64,000 nucleotides of DNA from Dicaeum eximium (GCA_013396995.1 VWZP01010964.1:4117-68116), one strand, 5' to 3'; numbered from the stretch's first letter, positions 12,091 to 25,400 are shown. A program made the numbers and translations. Notes: generated by a model not told the origin, from the sequence alone.

Positions 12091-15000
12091 AGCCTTTCCA
12101 AGGGTAGTCTGACACAGCCATGGGACCACTCAAGAGCAAATGAATTATCTATGGCCATGGAATTGCCTGGGTCTCCTTCACCCCCTTCCAGCAAGATTGT
12201 CCTTCCCAAGCCATTCCTGGCTGCTGAAGCTCATTGCCAGCCCCTTCAGTACAAAAATAAGGCAGGCAGTTTTGTTCCAAGGCATAGAGGCCACAGCTAG
12301 CCCAGGAGTCCACGGGAGTCATGCGACCGCAGGCAGAACATCCCTGAAGCTCAGAGGGAGGAGAGGAGAGGAATGTGGCCCTGGAGCACCTGGGACCCCA
12401 TGCTGCCAGCACAGCCAGGTGTGCACCACACCAGCTGGGGGACCACAGGCCATGGGCCAGCACTGACAGCCCGGGGTCCCTGATACATCAACTCTTGGGG
12501 TGCTGCATGCATCTGCTGGAGGGTTTGAGATTTGCTGGGGGATCAGGAAGCAGCTGGGCTGCTGGTGTTCCAGCATGTCTGCCAGGTTCAGGCAAGCTGG
12601 AGGGAGTGTAACCCCATGGAAATCATGCAGGCACATGGATAAATGTGCAACGTCCTCACCCATGCATGCACACGAACACATGGGGAGAAGGAGAGTTGAG
12701 TGTAGCTCTGTCTTGGATGCATTTGCAGAAGCACAAGAATACCCCAGGAAGAGAGAGGAGTGACCAGCAACACAGAAGCCATCACCTGAGAGCCTCCATA
12801 CACCCCCTGGAAAATGCCTGGCCTTTTAGTTCTCCTCTTAGCAACTCTCCACTCTTTCTTAGAGCTCTCTGATGGTCCAGGTTCATACAGCAGTTACATT
12901 GTGCCATCTTCTGGTTAAAGGCTGAGGACTCCCTCTCCAGGAGTCCTGCTTCCCTCCAGCATGCAAGGAAAGGTATTTCCTTATGCCTTCAAGAAGTGAC
13001 ATCTGGAGATGTCGGGGCAACTCAGCTGCTGTGGTGTAACATCACCTGCAGAAAGGAACCACAAGCCCAGGGCAATTTGGGAGGATCATGGGGACATAGG
13101 AGCTGCCAAACACAGCCCGGGTCTGCCAAGCCTGATGTTCTTGCCTCCAGGAGAAATGACATTTGAGCATATCTTTTCAGTGAGACATTGAGGTACCCTT
13201 ATACCCATTTGGCTGGCTGTGCACTTATGAACCACCTGTTGGTGATGAGCAAACCCACAGGAAAGTTAAAAAGCAAGTACACTCAGCACGGTCCTCAGAG
13301 ACAAAACATGTTCCTCTGTCTAGTAAGGAAGATCATAAATATCCATAAATGCATGAGGACACATGTTCAGAGCCACTGCCAGTTACTCATGTGGATCATG
13401 AATATGGGGAACTGGCTGTTCCCCACCTACTCTTTGCTGCAGAAAAATGAAGATACAAAACTGCGTAGGGATATATGATCTTGGAAAGAGAGCTCTTTGT
13501 GGAGAAATAATTGGTCTGAATGTGCAAGACTAGACTTGATGCAAAAAAATTAACTGACAAATCCTCTTGGTTTTTTTTTCAGCAGCACAATTTATAATGT
13601 AAGTTTTAAAACATGGCTCCTGAAAGAGGAGTAATTTCCAGCACTGCCACATCACACCCAACTCTGACCTCACTTGCACCAACACAGCTCACTCGATTTC
13701 AACAGCAGCATTTCTCCACCTACCAGGATCATTTTGCAGAAGTAGGTGTGCAGGATGATGAGTTCAAAAGGAGCTAATTAGGCACACAGACAGACAAATT
13801 AGAAACAAAGACTTCACTAAATACTGGTTAAGCAAACACAGCTTCAGGGAAGATCCGTGCTAAGGATTGTCATCAGCAGTACTAGTGTGAGCTGGATGAA
13901 TTAGGTGCACAGCAGTCCCCACCAAAAAGCTGGCACTTAATGATGTTGCTACAGGAAACAGTATGAAAGGATGAAATCACCTCCTGTTCCAAGAAAGGGA
14001 AATAGCCACTACATTTCAGACACTGCAGAGCATGGGACCTGACAGACCTGTGGCTGCGTTTGCCATCTTAGTAATATTTAATTATTTTTCTGTAATGAGC
14101 TCTGAAAATGTGTTTAGTCTCAAAATGTCTTTTTATAGTGTTCTGAAATTTGAAGAAAATCAGGGTCGTTATGAAAGCAATCTGATGATGTTACACACAG
14201 GTATCAGCCAGTGTCAAGGTACTGTTTTGCTGTTAGCTTAACTGAAGCTGGAGAAGCAGACAGAGATTTTTACAAGATTTACATGACTTCAGCCTGGTCT
14301 GCCCACTTATAATCTGCCTACACTTCCTAACATGCCGAGTATCTCCTTGCGCAAGTCTGTCATCAGGAGGAGATGTGGGAACTTGTCCAGATTTTGAAGT
14401 AATTCAGTCAGTCTGTGCCCTCAGTGATTTGGCACATGAGCAATGGGGAGCTTGGATTGCACCATGCTGCAGCCTGGCCTGCGTGAGGTCTCTGGGCATT
14501 GCATGCAGAGCAGGAAAATGCTTTCTGAGGCTGAGCTCACACTGGCATCCAGATCATCTGCAGCAGAAGAACGATTTTGGGTCTTGTCATGTTGATAATC
14601 TCTGAATTTCTGCAAGCTTGCTAGGTTTTTTCTCTCTCTAGGGAACTGAGGAAAGTTCTATAAACAATCTGTATTCTCAAAATAACATCTGTTGCTTTTC
14701 TACCCTGCTCCACTAAATGGAGATATGGGTCTCTCTCTCTATCTGTCTTTCAACCAATGATATAGAGTTGTTATCATTGAGGTCTAGGCATTCTTGTACT
14801 AGGCATGAAGAAGAAAGTTTGTACTAAGATTGTACTAAGCATTGCATGAGGCATTAAGCCTCGGGCCTGGAACATGGAGCTGATCATCATAAAACTATCT
14901 TAAGGCTTCTGATACATGGAGTCAAAGTCCCTATGCACGAGGGAAACAACCACCACAACTGGAAACCCCTCATGCAAGAACAATAACAGTTGGTGCCTGA

Positions 15001-18000
15001 TGTGGAAGAACCAGCAATAGGGTCTGAAGCTGGATGCTTGGTGGGTACAAATGAGAAGTGAAGCACATAACCATCTCCCAGCAAGGAGCTCTGAGCTTTG
15101 CTAGTGTCTGACCACTGCTGTTATACAGTCACCTCCCAAGAATAACTCCCTCCCTACTCATTGCATCATTGCTTGAACACATCGGTAGTAAAATATGAAG
15201 TGCTTTTTCTTCCTGCAAGTGTACCAAATATCAGTCTCCCTTAAGTATCAGCTTTTAAACCTTGAAGCATTTTTCTTTTGATCACTTCTATGCCTACATT
15301 TCTATGATTGCATAGGCTAAGACTGACTCAAATATTCCACATGGGGTCAGGGCTGTGGGCTTCTGAAATCAGCAATCTAAACATGCAGGTATTTTGTTAT
15401 TTACTGCAACTTTCAAACATTCTTTGAACTGGTTTTTTTTTCCCCACTGAATCTACTTATGGGTTACTGTTCCATCATTGCTGCAACAGTTTTCCTCCTC
15501 TCCACTCCAGTTTGGCTCTGTCCTCCTACACTTCTGGCATCACAAGCTGACAGTTAAGGTTTTCTGCCAGGTCCTCTGCAGCACTGTGCATTTTACAGGG
15601 TCCCTTGGCCTTGTTCTCCCTTCCTAAAGAACTATCCCATTTCATCCCATCTCCATTCGCTGCTCTGATTGTGGCTGGAACTTTTGACCCATCCCTCTCT
15701 TTGCCATTTTGTTGCTTATCGCCTGCAGCATTCCAGCATTCCACCATGGGGGAGTTCATGTCACCAGGTCCTCATCTGATGTCCCTGGTCAGGTCCCATT
15801 CCCTGTCCCCAGGCATTGCAGATGGTGCCCACAGCCCACGGATCTCCCTGATACTCTCTGAGACCAAGAAAAGAGCAAGACCCCAAATGACCAGGCACTA
15901 GCATGGTCTTGAAGACCTGAAATAAGAGTCAAGTCTACTGCTGACCTCCTTGGCACCCAGCTGTTCCCAGGGGAGGTCACCAACAGCAGCAGGTCTCTGC
16001 TCTGGAAAATATATAGTCTGAGCAAAGGTATTTTTATCCAGTTTCTAGCATGGTGCAATATCTAATACCCTGATGAATCCCAAGCACGTCACTGGTGCAC
16101 TAGATTCACTTCTTCCACCAAACTGGGAAGGCAATTGTTCATTATTTTTGGCATGATTTGGTTTTAAGGTGCCCATGTTGCATGCTGGCCATTGGGTACT
16201 TTCCTGGCAGTTGCTGCACAGAATCCTTCAACAGACTGTGAAGTCTGGACACTTCCCCAGAGCAAACAAGCTAATGACACAGAAGATGCCAAGACCTGAT
16301 TTCACTGTCTTCTTAAAGGCAGGTGCCATATTTGTTTGCAGCTAGTCTTCAGATGTCTGTGACCTGCAGGTTCACTGACTTAATTTTTTCTGGCAGTTTT
16401 TTTTTCTCACCAGATGCATGATCCTTTCATGTTGTCCAACTCCCACTGGCATCAGAGAGAATTTTGGCTGATCTAGGGCTAGAGGACACAGCCCTGGCTT
16501 TTTTTAGCTCCCCTAAGTGCATTGCAGCTATTGATTTATGTGAGAAATGGTTACTTTGCCTTGGTGGAGAAACAAAAACACCCAAGTGTGAAAAGACAAG
16601 GCAACTGAAGACACAATGGCCATGTCATTCCTGAAATGTTCGTCTCACTTCAGAAACAACACTCTGCACTCAGACCAAGTGATAAGTGGGGACATAGAAT
16701 TAGCCAAAATAAATCTCCTTATCTTAAAAAAATTCAGCTTCCTAAAGCCAACCTGGATCTGATCTCTGTGAACTACAAGAGAAAGCGCAAGAACGCTGAG
16801 ATATTTCTTAAAATAATATTACCATAGGACCCAACAAAACTTAAACTCTGCTCACAGAACAAAAGTTATTTGCAATTAGTGCTGATACAATGCCCATGAG
16901 AGGTCAGATGGAGAGCAGAGCACTCACCCTTCTATGTCTTGCACTTTTAATTTGCAAAACATAGGCAACGATCCTGTTGGGAGATACCTTGGCTGGACAT
17001 CAAAGACCAAGTGGTTCTCATTGTTTGTGAACTTCCCCTTAAAAGCAACAGGACCCCTCCTAGCATGTAAGGAGGCCTCTGGTTAACATCTGTATTAGAC
17101 TGAAGTCACCAACTCCACTGAGGCAAGAAGGATGACTCCAGTGTGTGGCACTGGTTAAGGGGCTTCGTTACAAACCCTTGAAAAACTTCTTGGGTTGAAT
17201 TAAAACTTTTAAAAGTAACTCTTGAGATATTCTTTGTGAATGATTATAAATTCTTCTTGGACACCAAGTCAAGCCCTCAAGTGTTCTAAAGAGGCATATC
17301 ACAGAAACTCAGGAAGGTCACTGAGTGGATGGCAGGAAGATGTCCTACACCATGCCTTGAAGTCATTCCTCCTTACTCCCCTGATCCATCATCATGGATG
17401 TCAAGCAGAGGGATTTGTCTTCCCTGCACAGTGCAAACGCCTCCAGCATCAGACACAAACATTTCTGCCCCAACCCCCCTTCCCACCTACAGCACATGGA
17501 TCAGCCCTGGGCTGGGACATCTCTTCCCCTCTCCTGCCTTGCTAGGAATCATCACTTAAGGTCCACTTTCCCTGCCTGTTCTGCAGTTTTCTTTCCTTTA
17601 TGCACAAAATACAAATGTAAGGGGGCACCCACATACATGTTTAGGTGCTTGTACACCAGATTGCGTGTACAGGCTGTGTCTTTCACTTTTAGTTAACATA
17701 ACCTGTCAGAGAAAAAAAAAGGGAAGCAAAAGATGTCATGTCATGAAAATGTTATTATAGTTGACAAATTGACACCTCCATGTGATAAATGCAGGGCTTT
17801 GGATGTTCCCAATGGGACAAGAGTCCAGTGCAATCCCACAGGAGTCAAATCCATCAATGAGCTCAGAACAAGAAAATTCTGTTGCTTTGCCAAGTATTTT
17901 GGAGAGAGACATTTTCTCCTGGGACACTGTTTCCCAGAAGGACAGAGGTGAAATGGGACTTGAGTTGTGTCCACTACAGCCCATGTCCAACTTGTGTGCG

Positions 18001-18967
18001 TGCTGGAAGAAGTCCAGCTTCACAATCAAACCATCCATGAGGGGAGGGCACTAATGAAGCAGAGCATCCTTGGGGAAAGACTGTTTGTCCTTTTTTGCCT
18101 GGCAGAGAATCTCTCAGCACAGTTTCAATCACACAACACACTCGGCAGTAATGTGGACTGAATTGTTGCTCCTCGGGGGTCTGTCTGCCAAGAAAACTGA
18201 GGAATGACTCATGTAGTGGCATACAGAGTGAGGGGAGGGAAGGACACAGAGATGAAAAATTATCCAAAAGCACAGAGGTTGAATTCCATGGGAGGACGGG
18301 TCAGTCCCACACACAATGCTGGAAAATGCCCTTGTAGTACATCAGGGTGGTGGAGCAGAGCAGTGGGTAGTGGAGAAATGCATCCTTCTCCCAAGGCAGA
18401 GACAGCATTTCCATGAAGAGGCAAGTGATACACATCTGATCCACCATGAACCAGGATATCCAGAGAGAATGGATGGTTCAAGGCTGAACCAGATCATTGG
18501 AAAGTAGACTGGTGGCAACCAGTGGAAGTGGGGACTGGAAATTTTTGCTGAATTTCTTCCTAAATTACAGGAACGACTCAGTGGGAACATTCAAGAAATG
18601 GGCCAAGATGGGCTTTCCTCAGTCAGAGGTGGAAAATTCATTAGACCCACGTCATGTTGGCTCCACTGTGACCCATGCAATATCTGTGTTGGAGAGAACC
18701 AGATGTGCTCCAGTGATATTTCTGGGAGATGCACTTGATGAGCCCCTGCAAACAGGCTGCACAAGGGGGAGAATACATGCCCTTTGCTTCCAGAAACATT
18801 TGCTTTACATCCATTACTTTACCCATAATAACTCTCCCCCGCATTTACAGAGCCCAAGTGACCCATCTTTTGCATTTCTTGCTGCTTTTACAAATCACGT
18901 GTAAAAAACTGTACCTTCTTTCACATCCATGTTCAAAGGAGAGAGTCAAGCAAGGGAAAATGGAAAA
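12091..18967. other. Non-coding stretch, no gene recognised
   Basis: Nearly 7 kb without a recognisable gene or repeat. ORFs reach about 120-135 codons at most, overlap on both strands and show no domain. A short inverted repeat, GGTTCA-AGGC-TGAACC, lies at 18475-18490. T-rich tracts at 13570-13579 and 16399-16406 are simple homopolymer runs. Confidence 0.55.
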
Positions 18968-19007
18968 CTGTTATAAATCCTGTTATAAAACCAGTTATAA
19001 AACCAGT
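18968..19007. repeat. 12-bp tandem repeat, about 3.3 copies
   Basis: Three successive 12-mers at 18968, 18980 and 18992 share the core GTTATAAA; a partial fourth (CAGT) follows at 19004. Each unit contains a TATAAA/TTATAAA element. No promoter function is implied. Confidence 0.9.
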
Positions 19008-20784
19008 GGCTCCTTGTTACCTCCCTGTCCTCTGCTTTCTTACATGTCTTTGTCCATTGAAGTCCCTCTCTACTTACTACCACCCTCCTCCAAGCCAGGC
19101 TGGGCATCTGACAGGAGGCAATGACACCTTGGGGGCCAGGAAGGGCTATGTCAGTTTTACAGAAAAAAATAGGCAAGTTCTGGAGAAATCATTCCCAAAG
19201 AGGCAGTTTTGCCTTGAAACTAACATAGAATACATGTCTGTGCTTATGTGACACCTGACACTGCCAAAAGGAGATTGGAGTGGGAAAATAAACCACCCCC
19301 CACCCCTTGGCTTGCTGCCAGCACCAAACGTGTCACACTACTGCATTGGAGAGACCCCACCAGCTATGGAAAACTGGGTCAGGCTGCAGCTCTCTCACTG
19401 CTGGTGGGCATCAGGAAAATCTAGAGGGGCAGGTTCCAGGGCTGAGCAGCAGTCAAGCCTCTGGGTGCAGAGGCTGGGGCTGGCTCCTGGGCTCACTAAA
19501 GCGAGGATGGGGCTTGCTTTTGGCAGGGGGTGGAGGGGTAGCTGAGCCGTGGCGTCATGGCCAGCTGCTGAGACCATGTCTGGGCCCAGGCACTGATTAG
19601 AAACTATCCCAGACGGGGCAGGGTGAGGGCAGGGGGGGAGAGTGAGTGATGAATTAACCCATTTTGAGTCACACTCTTTATGAAGAGCAGGTTACTTTCT
19701 GCTCCAACACTGAGTTACGCTAACAGGCATTGCTGAGACGGGGCCTGAGTGAGATTTATTTATCTTGAATCCCTTTAAACATTTCAACACCCCATGGCTG
19801 TGCACCCAGCAAGCCTGTGAAACCACATGCCTCACAGTTCCTACCCTCTCCCTGTTATTCCTTCCTGGCTGTTTCATTCCCTCCTTGCTGCAAGCCAGAT
19901 TCCTTGTCTGAATTAAAACTTAAGGCATAGGAGGCATGCACTTGGCTTTCCCCTGTGCCACCTGGTAGGGCCTGGTCCTGCCTGGGGGTGGTGGGACCTC
20001 TCATCAGCACTAAATCACTGCTAAAAGACCCCATGGCCTCCTCTTTTTTTCAAAGTCCAAGGCAATATGGATACTGGGGAGCAGCACAGCATGGGGAACT
20101 TCTTTGAAATGGTGTTTACTTTGGAGCTCCTCGTGCTGCACACAGGGTGTGCCTTGAGAAGAGCTCCCACATCTGTGATCCATCCCCCACAGATCTGGCT
20201 GAGGAGCTGAGGTATACAGCCCATTTTTTAACTTTGCTGTCCACTGACTAATGAAACACAGTGGGAATGGTTTATGGGCTGGCAGTGAATGGCACAGGAG
20301 CCCCAGCACCCTTGTTTCCATCCAGCTCTTTTGTTTGAAGGATGCACTGGAACCATCTGTACTCCCTGTGGGAACAGGGACCTGCTAGATATGCATAAAC
20401 TGCTCCAGCCGCCTCAGTGAGTTGCAAAACTGAAAAAGGACAGCAGCTTTTTTAAAGATTATTTTGCAAAATGGACACCCAAGGCACAGAGAATTACCCT
20501 ACTCTTGCACTACTGAACTGATGCTTCTTTCTCTGAACCTGAATTGAAGGGCATGAGGTTCAGCCCTACTATTCTAAGCTGCCTAAACATCCTCCCACCA
20601 CCTCCAAAAACATGACATTCACTATCCACCAGGGCAAGAATTCCTTGGGAGCAGAGGTGAACATTTCAGGCTCCTTCCTCCCAAGCACCCTCAGTATCTT
20701 CACCAGACTCTCTTGCCACACCAAATGGTAAATTCTGTGCTTTGCTAGATTGTTGTTTCTACCATTTCAACATTCTAACACCAA
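19008..20784. other. Non-coding stretch, no gene recognised
   Basis: Short ORFs only, with no recognisable domains. C/A-rich simple sequence occurs near 19293-19305. No CR1 or LTR was seen. Confidence 0.55.
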
Positions 20785-20950
20785 AGTGCTTTACAAGGTT
20801 TAGTTAATTAAGCCACTGAAGTATTATTACATCTCTCTTATGAAGGAGAAAGTCAAGCAAAGATGTTAAATGGCTTGCCAAAGGTAACATGAGTCAGTAG
20901 CTAAGTTGGGAAAAGAACCCAGGAGTCCTGACTCTTAACCCATGGCTGTA
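20785..20950 (+). repeat. Ancient MIR/L2-like repeat
   Basis: The order of landmarks matches the amniote MIR/L2 core: 'gctttacaaggtt' then 'ttaattaa', 'attattacatctc', 'ggcttgccaaaggtaac', 'gtcagtagctaag', and 'gaacccaggagtcctgactct'. The copy is diverged but continuous for about 165 bp, which suggests a very old insertion shared by many amniotes. Orientation is that of the MIR-type 'cttgccaaggtcac...aacccagg' reading on the + strand. Confidence 0.65.
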
Positions 20951-21667
20951 AACCATTTTTTCTCTATAAAACAGAAATTAAGCAAGCAGAAGGGTGGCAG
21001 AACAGCTTTTCCTTTTATTTGAGCTGCCTTACAGTTAGGAGAGCAATAGAAATATGGATTCTTAATCTTGAAACTTTGAACTTTTGTTTGAAATTTACTG
21101 TGTGGACATTTTGGGGCACTTGCTGTCTTTTGAAGTTCTCACACCATGGTCATATCTGAAGAAACTACTGTGATAGCAGGAGTTATGGGCTTGTTGCAGT
21201 AATGAGTGCTGTGTTATCTGGGAAGTAAGAGCAAATCATTGAAACATCACTTCCAAACAGTCTGACAAATTTATGACATATTCCTGCTAACTAAAGGCAT
21301 AAAATCCACCAGAACAAGTTACTGTTTGTTCTCCTTACTACTAAAGAGGAAAAGAAGGAACATAAAGGTGAATTCTCTCACAAAAAAGGACTCTTCCTCC
21401 AGCCCAGCCCAGCCAGAGAACTGCTCCAAGTCTAAAGATAAACATAGCGATAGCAAGGGCATTTCCACAAGGAGGCCAAAGAATTTGAAAGAGGAAGGAG
21501 TAACTGGGACCCCAATGAGCCATTTGCCTGTATCCTGCTGTCCATAAGTTTTATAAATTATGGGAGAAAAAATGCTGTGCGTAACTGAAAGCTGCCCCTA
21601 GACACCAATAATTTGTCTGACCTGCATTTAGACGACCAGTCTGCTCAGCTCTAACTACCCTTGGCAG
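20951..21667. other. Non-coding stretch, nothing recognised
   Basis: No gene or repeat recognised. Its right edge carries a branch-like CTAAC (21651-21655) and CAG (21665-21667), a plausible 3' splice site for the candidate exon that follows. Confidence 0.5.
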
Positions 21668-21761
21668 CCTCGTGCCGGTCGTATTTTTACATGGATGAAC
21701 TGTTCTTCAACAATTTCCTCCAGTGTGCTCGCAGCACAAACAGGCTTTTCTTTGCAAGCAG
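21668..21761 (+). other. Candidate short coding exon, unknown product
   Basis: This 94-bp interval sits between a branch-like CTAAC plus 'cccttggcag' acceptor and the donor AGCAG/GTATGT (GT at 21762-21763). One frame is open right through, entering with two bases of a split codon and leaving with two. It would encode about 31 residues containing the run YFYMDELFFNNFLQ. It keeps four CpGs in about 70 bp, more than its surroundings, as old coding exons often do. I do not recognise the peptide. No neighbouring exon is obvious and the opposite strand is also open, so this could be chance or a conserved non-coding element. Confidence 0.25.
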
Positions 21762-22539
21762 GTATGTGTGCCTTCTTTTTCCAGTTATTTCTTTTCTCAC
21801 ACACGTGATTCATTTGAGAAAAAAAAAACACCCAGCCCCCGCGCTCTTTCCTCCTAACAAGCCGCAAGCCCTGCTGCAGTTTTATGGGACAGGTATGGAG
21901 GTTTGCTTAGGTTTGGACTCCCCTGGTTTAGGAAGCAACAGCATCACATTTTTCTTCCATTTCTCCAAGTCCTATTTCTATCTTTCCCTAAGATTTGCCT
22001 GCAGTATCATGGTTTATTACTCGAGAAACTTACAATCATAATAAGAGCCAATACTTACAGTTGCAAAATTCGCATTGCTTTCTGAGGCTGAGTTAGACAT
22101 CCAGAAAAAAATCACTGTGAAGAAGGAGAGATAGCTGGGAAAGCTGTGCCATCACCTCTTTAAATCCAGAGCTTTTGTCCTATGTGTTTGCTCCTCATGG
22201 CCAAACCTGTAGTCCCTTGGGTGTGTGAGACAGCAGATGTGGTGGGAAAAGCATAAAAGAAAGAAAGCAGATGGCAAGGGCACTGTCAGACACACACAAA
22301 TATATAAATAATATATATATATTTGCTCTCTCTGTGAAGAAATCCATCATAAGCACCAAATGCCCCGTGACTTCAGGGTGTAAGTGCAGGATTTAGGGCC
22401 TTGTAGGAACGTGCCCTTGCTCTCTATTTAACACCAAGTGGGATTGTGCCTGTATGAAAGCAACACATCCAATGGTTTCCCGCAGACATTTTGATGATGG
22501 ATTGCTGGCATCACTTGTTTTCCTTTGAAGGCAATTCAT
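21762..22539. other. Non-coding stretch with short AT-rich simple sequence
   Basis: No gene recognised. An 'atatataaataatatatatat' style AT-rich simple repeat lies at about 22300-22322. A 9-A run lies near 21821-21829. Confidence 0.55.
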
Positions 22540-22690
22540 TTATCAGAGACAATTACTCAGCTGATAAGTTCAGTGTGTTCAGCTGTTCATGGCTACACAG
22601 CAGCTACAGGCCAATAAATATGAGCTGCAATTAGCTTGATTAATGATTTCAGATCACTAAACTGCAACTTTGTTTAAGATAAGGCTCTAG
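22540..22690. promoter_or_regulatory. Candidate conserved non-coding element (AT-rich, homeodomain motifs)
   Basis: A dense set of motifs typical of developmental enhancers lies here: CAATTA, AATAAATATG, CAATTAGC, GATTAATGATT and TCAGCTGAT-like E-box/TAAT cores, between plainly less structured flanks. No ORF or repeat explains it. Conservation cannot be measured from a single sequence, so the call rests on composition alone. Confidence 0.25.
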
Positions 22691-22945
22691 AAAGCTTTTC
22701 TGCTGAATCTGGCAAGTTTACTGGCGTTGGTGACACTACCTTCATTGTAAGCACCCCAAGCCCAGCAGCTCCTTCAGTCTGACTTGGCGATAAACGGGTT
22801 CCAGTCCTCGGGACCTCTGAAGAGCTCAGCAGGTGTTTGGTGGGGGAAGTCCAGAGACAGGGAGCCCCCTCCCATCTGCCACATTGCAAAGTGCTAAGGA
22901 AATTGTTTCCAAATGTCCCTTAATTTAGAAGTTTACTCCCTCCCC

Positions 22946-23095
22946 CACCCCGCCCCAGCCTCCTGTTTTACTCCTCTGGGCTGCTGACCTTCACCTCCTC
23001 TGCCATCCTTCAGCCGTCCTGATGCCGAGCCAGCCGTGAGCGTCTCGGGGCGTGGAGCACGGGAAGCAGAGCAACGCAGAGCAGGTTCTAGAAGC
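22946..23095. promoter_or_regulatory. CpG cluster
   Basis: About nine CpGs occur in roughly 140 bp (for example CCCCGCCCC, GTGAGCGTCTCGG and GGGCGTGG), against a CpG-poor background. GC-box-like CCCCGCCCC lies near 22948. A small CpG island, enhancer or unrecognised first exon is possible; no recognisable protein starts here. Confidence 0.3.
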
Positions 23096-25400
23096 ACTCT
23101 GTTTGCTTTAACATGTTGGCTGCCACCAGCAGTGCTACAGTGGGTCCTGCAGAGCACTGAGTGTGCTGGCAGCAATCCCTTCAGGTGGGCTGGCATTTGC
23201 CTTCCATTCATTTTCGGGCTGTAAAGGACACGAGTGTGAGTGCGTGTGTGCAGATACATGCATGGGTCTGTGCAAGTATGTGCACCTACATGCCCTTCCC
23301 TTGCTGCCCTCTGCTAAAGGAATCAACGTCACTGATTCCTGTGCCACAAGCCCAGACTGGTAAGGACTCTGCCTGTGGAGCAGCAGTTTCAGAATTACAG
23401 ACTCTGCTAAGCTCCAAGTGCAGGCTCCAAGCCATGAAATGAGCTGGGGTTCACTCCGCTCTACCCAGCGAGTTTTACACAGACCCAGTCCCATCTCTCA
23501 CTCCTCCCAGCAAAGGCATCTCCAGGCTGAGGAACTTCCAGGCAGAAACCTGTGGAGATATGATTTCAGTGCTCTGGGAGATGATGTGATTGGCATTTCA
23601 CTTTGGATGGACATCAGGAGGAATTCAAACCTTCCAGTTGTAACGTAGGCACTTGCCTCAACCAGCCCACTCAGAGGCTGGAAGTGGGGTGTCCTCCCTG
23701 AATTCAGGGGAGAAATACAAACCATTTGGTGCTGGTAGGAATCTGCTGTTTCTGAGCTCAGGGTAACACCAGGCACAGGGACACAGCTGCAGCCCCAGCC
23801 CTTCCTCCAATTTAGGTGCTAAATTATCTCTGCAGCTCTTTCTTCCCAAGCTGAGAGCCCCAGGTCTCCTCCCAAGGAAGAAATGTTGGGAGAAGGCACT
23901 CACCACTAGAGCAAGGTTCCTGCAGCTGCAGTGTAATATTTGCTTGTGCAGTGCAAGATTTTGGGCTCAGTTCCCACATCAAGATGGGGAAAAACAGTGC
24001 AACAACTGCTTTTCACCTCCATGTCTTCAATCTGATCTCTATGTGGGCACAAAGAGCAAGAAGGAGAGCAATGGAGCAACCACAGCCAGGAGGAGGAGGA
24101 GAAATCTTACTTGCTCACTCCATTTTCAGGGCCCTTCACTTATTTCACGTGACACTTTAGAGGAAAATACTCTGCAGCTGTTAATTTAATGCCTCTCTCA
24201 TTTCTCAAATTTATCCTGAAAATCAGTTTAAAATACAGCATAAATATTTGGAAGTCAATGCCTTTCCCTGGGATATTTCCTCACAAATGACAGGTAACCG
24301 GTATATTTTATTAGCTCAATTGGAATTGCTTTCTTCCATACCAGCAATCCATTTGTCAGCCACAGCCAAACACTGAACTCTTTACCAGATGTCCCCAGGG
24401 GCTGAATAAAGGAAAAAAAAAAAAAACCAAAACAAATCCATCCCAAACTGTAGGCACACAGGTCTGAGTACTCAGGGAGGTCATCTTTCAGACAAGCCTG
24501 AAGCTAGAAAGGGTCTAATGAAGCCTTCTGGAGGAGCCTGAGTCCTGGGGACAATCACTCACCTGCTGACCTGAAGGGCTGAGCAAGTATGACAGGAAAA
24601 GAGGAGAACAGGAAAGGAGGAATTGTTGATCCAGAGATTTGATAGAGCCCCTTCAATCACCTGACCTTTATTACAGAGAAAAAAGAGATTTTGGTGTGAT
24701 TTTTTGTAACCTATGGCTGCTTGATTACGTAATGAAAAGGAAATATGCCTATCAGAAATCTCACCTATAGCTTGGGGATTGGTTCAGATGAAATCTGATA
24801 AAATTTTTCCAACTTTTAGCATGCTGCTGGGTTCTTAGGGTACCAATGTGCCAGTGTCACCCCAAGGAAAAGGCTGGCAAATTTGAAATCAATAGACAAG
24901 CAGCCTTGAGAAGAAGATGAAATGCTGGGTTAAGGCTTTATGATTCTCAAAACTTTTCAAGATTTCTTATCCCATTTCAGGGGCAATCCTACAGTTTTAA
25001 TCACATGATCAGATTCTTACTGGAATACAGCTGTTTTCCTGTTTATGTTCAGCAGATAAATCCCCTCCAGTAAGGAAAACCCAGAGGTCTGTGACAAATG
25101 TGCTCAGAAAGTGGCCAAGAAATGAATAAAGCCAAATCAATATAAATGACATATGGCAAGATCCTGGGCTTGGCTGTACCAGAGTAAATTCCAGCTGATC
25201 AGCATTGCTCTCCCTGGCTTCAGACCTGCACAGCTAAAGGTGGTCCCTTCATCTGCACACAAACATCATCTGAACCAAGAAGAAGATGGACTAAGTGGGA
25301 GGATGAGACAAAAGGAGAAGGAAGGCCTCACCAAATGAAAGCCAGGACTGGTGACAATCTGGAGAAGAAAATTTCTGAGCCAATTCCCACAGCCTGGTTT
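23096..25400. other. Non-coding stretch, no gene recognised
   Basis: Short overlapping ORFs only. A TG-rich simple stretch lies at about 23231-23252 and a run of 14 A at 24413-24426. No interspersed repeat recognised. Confidence 0.55.
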
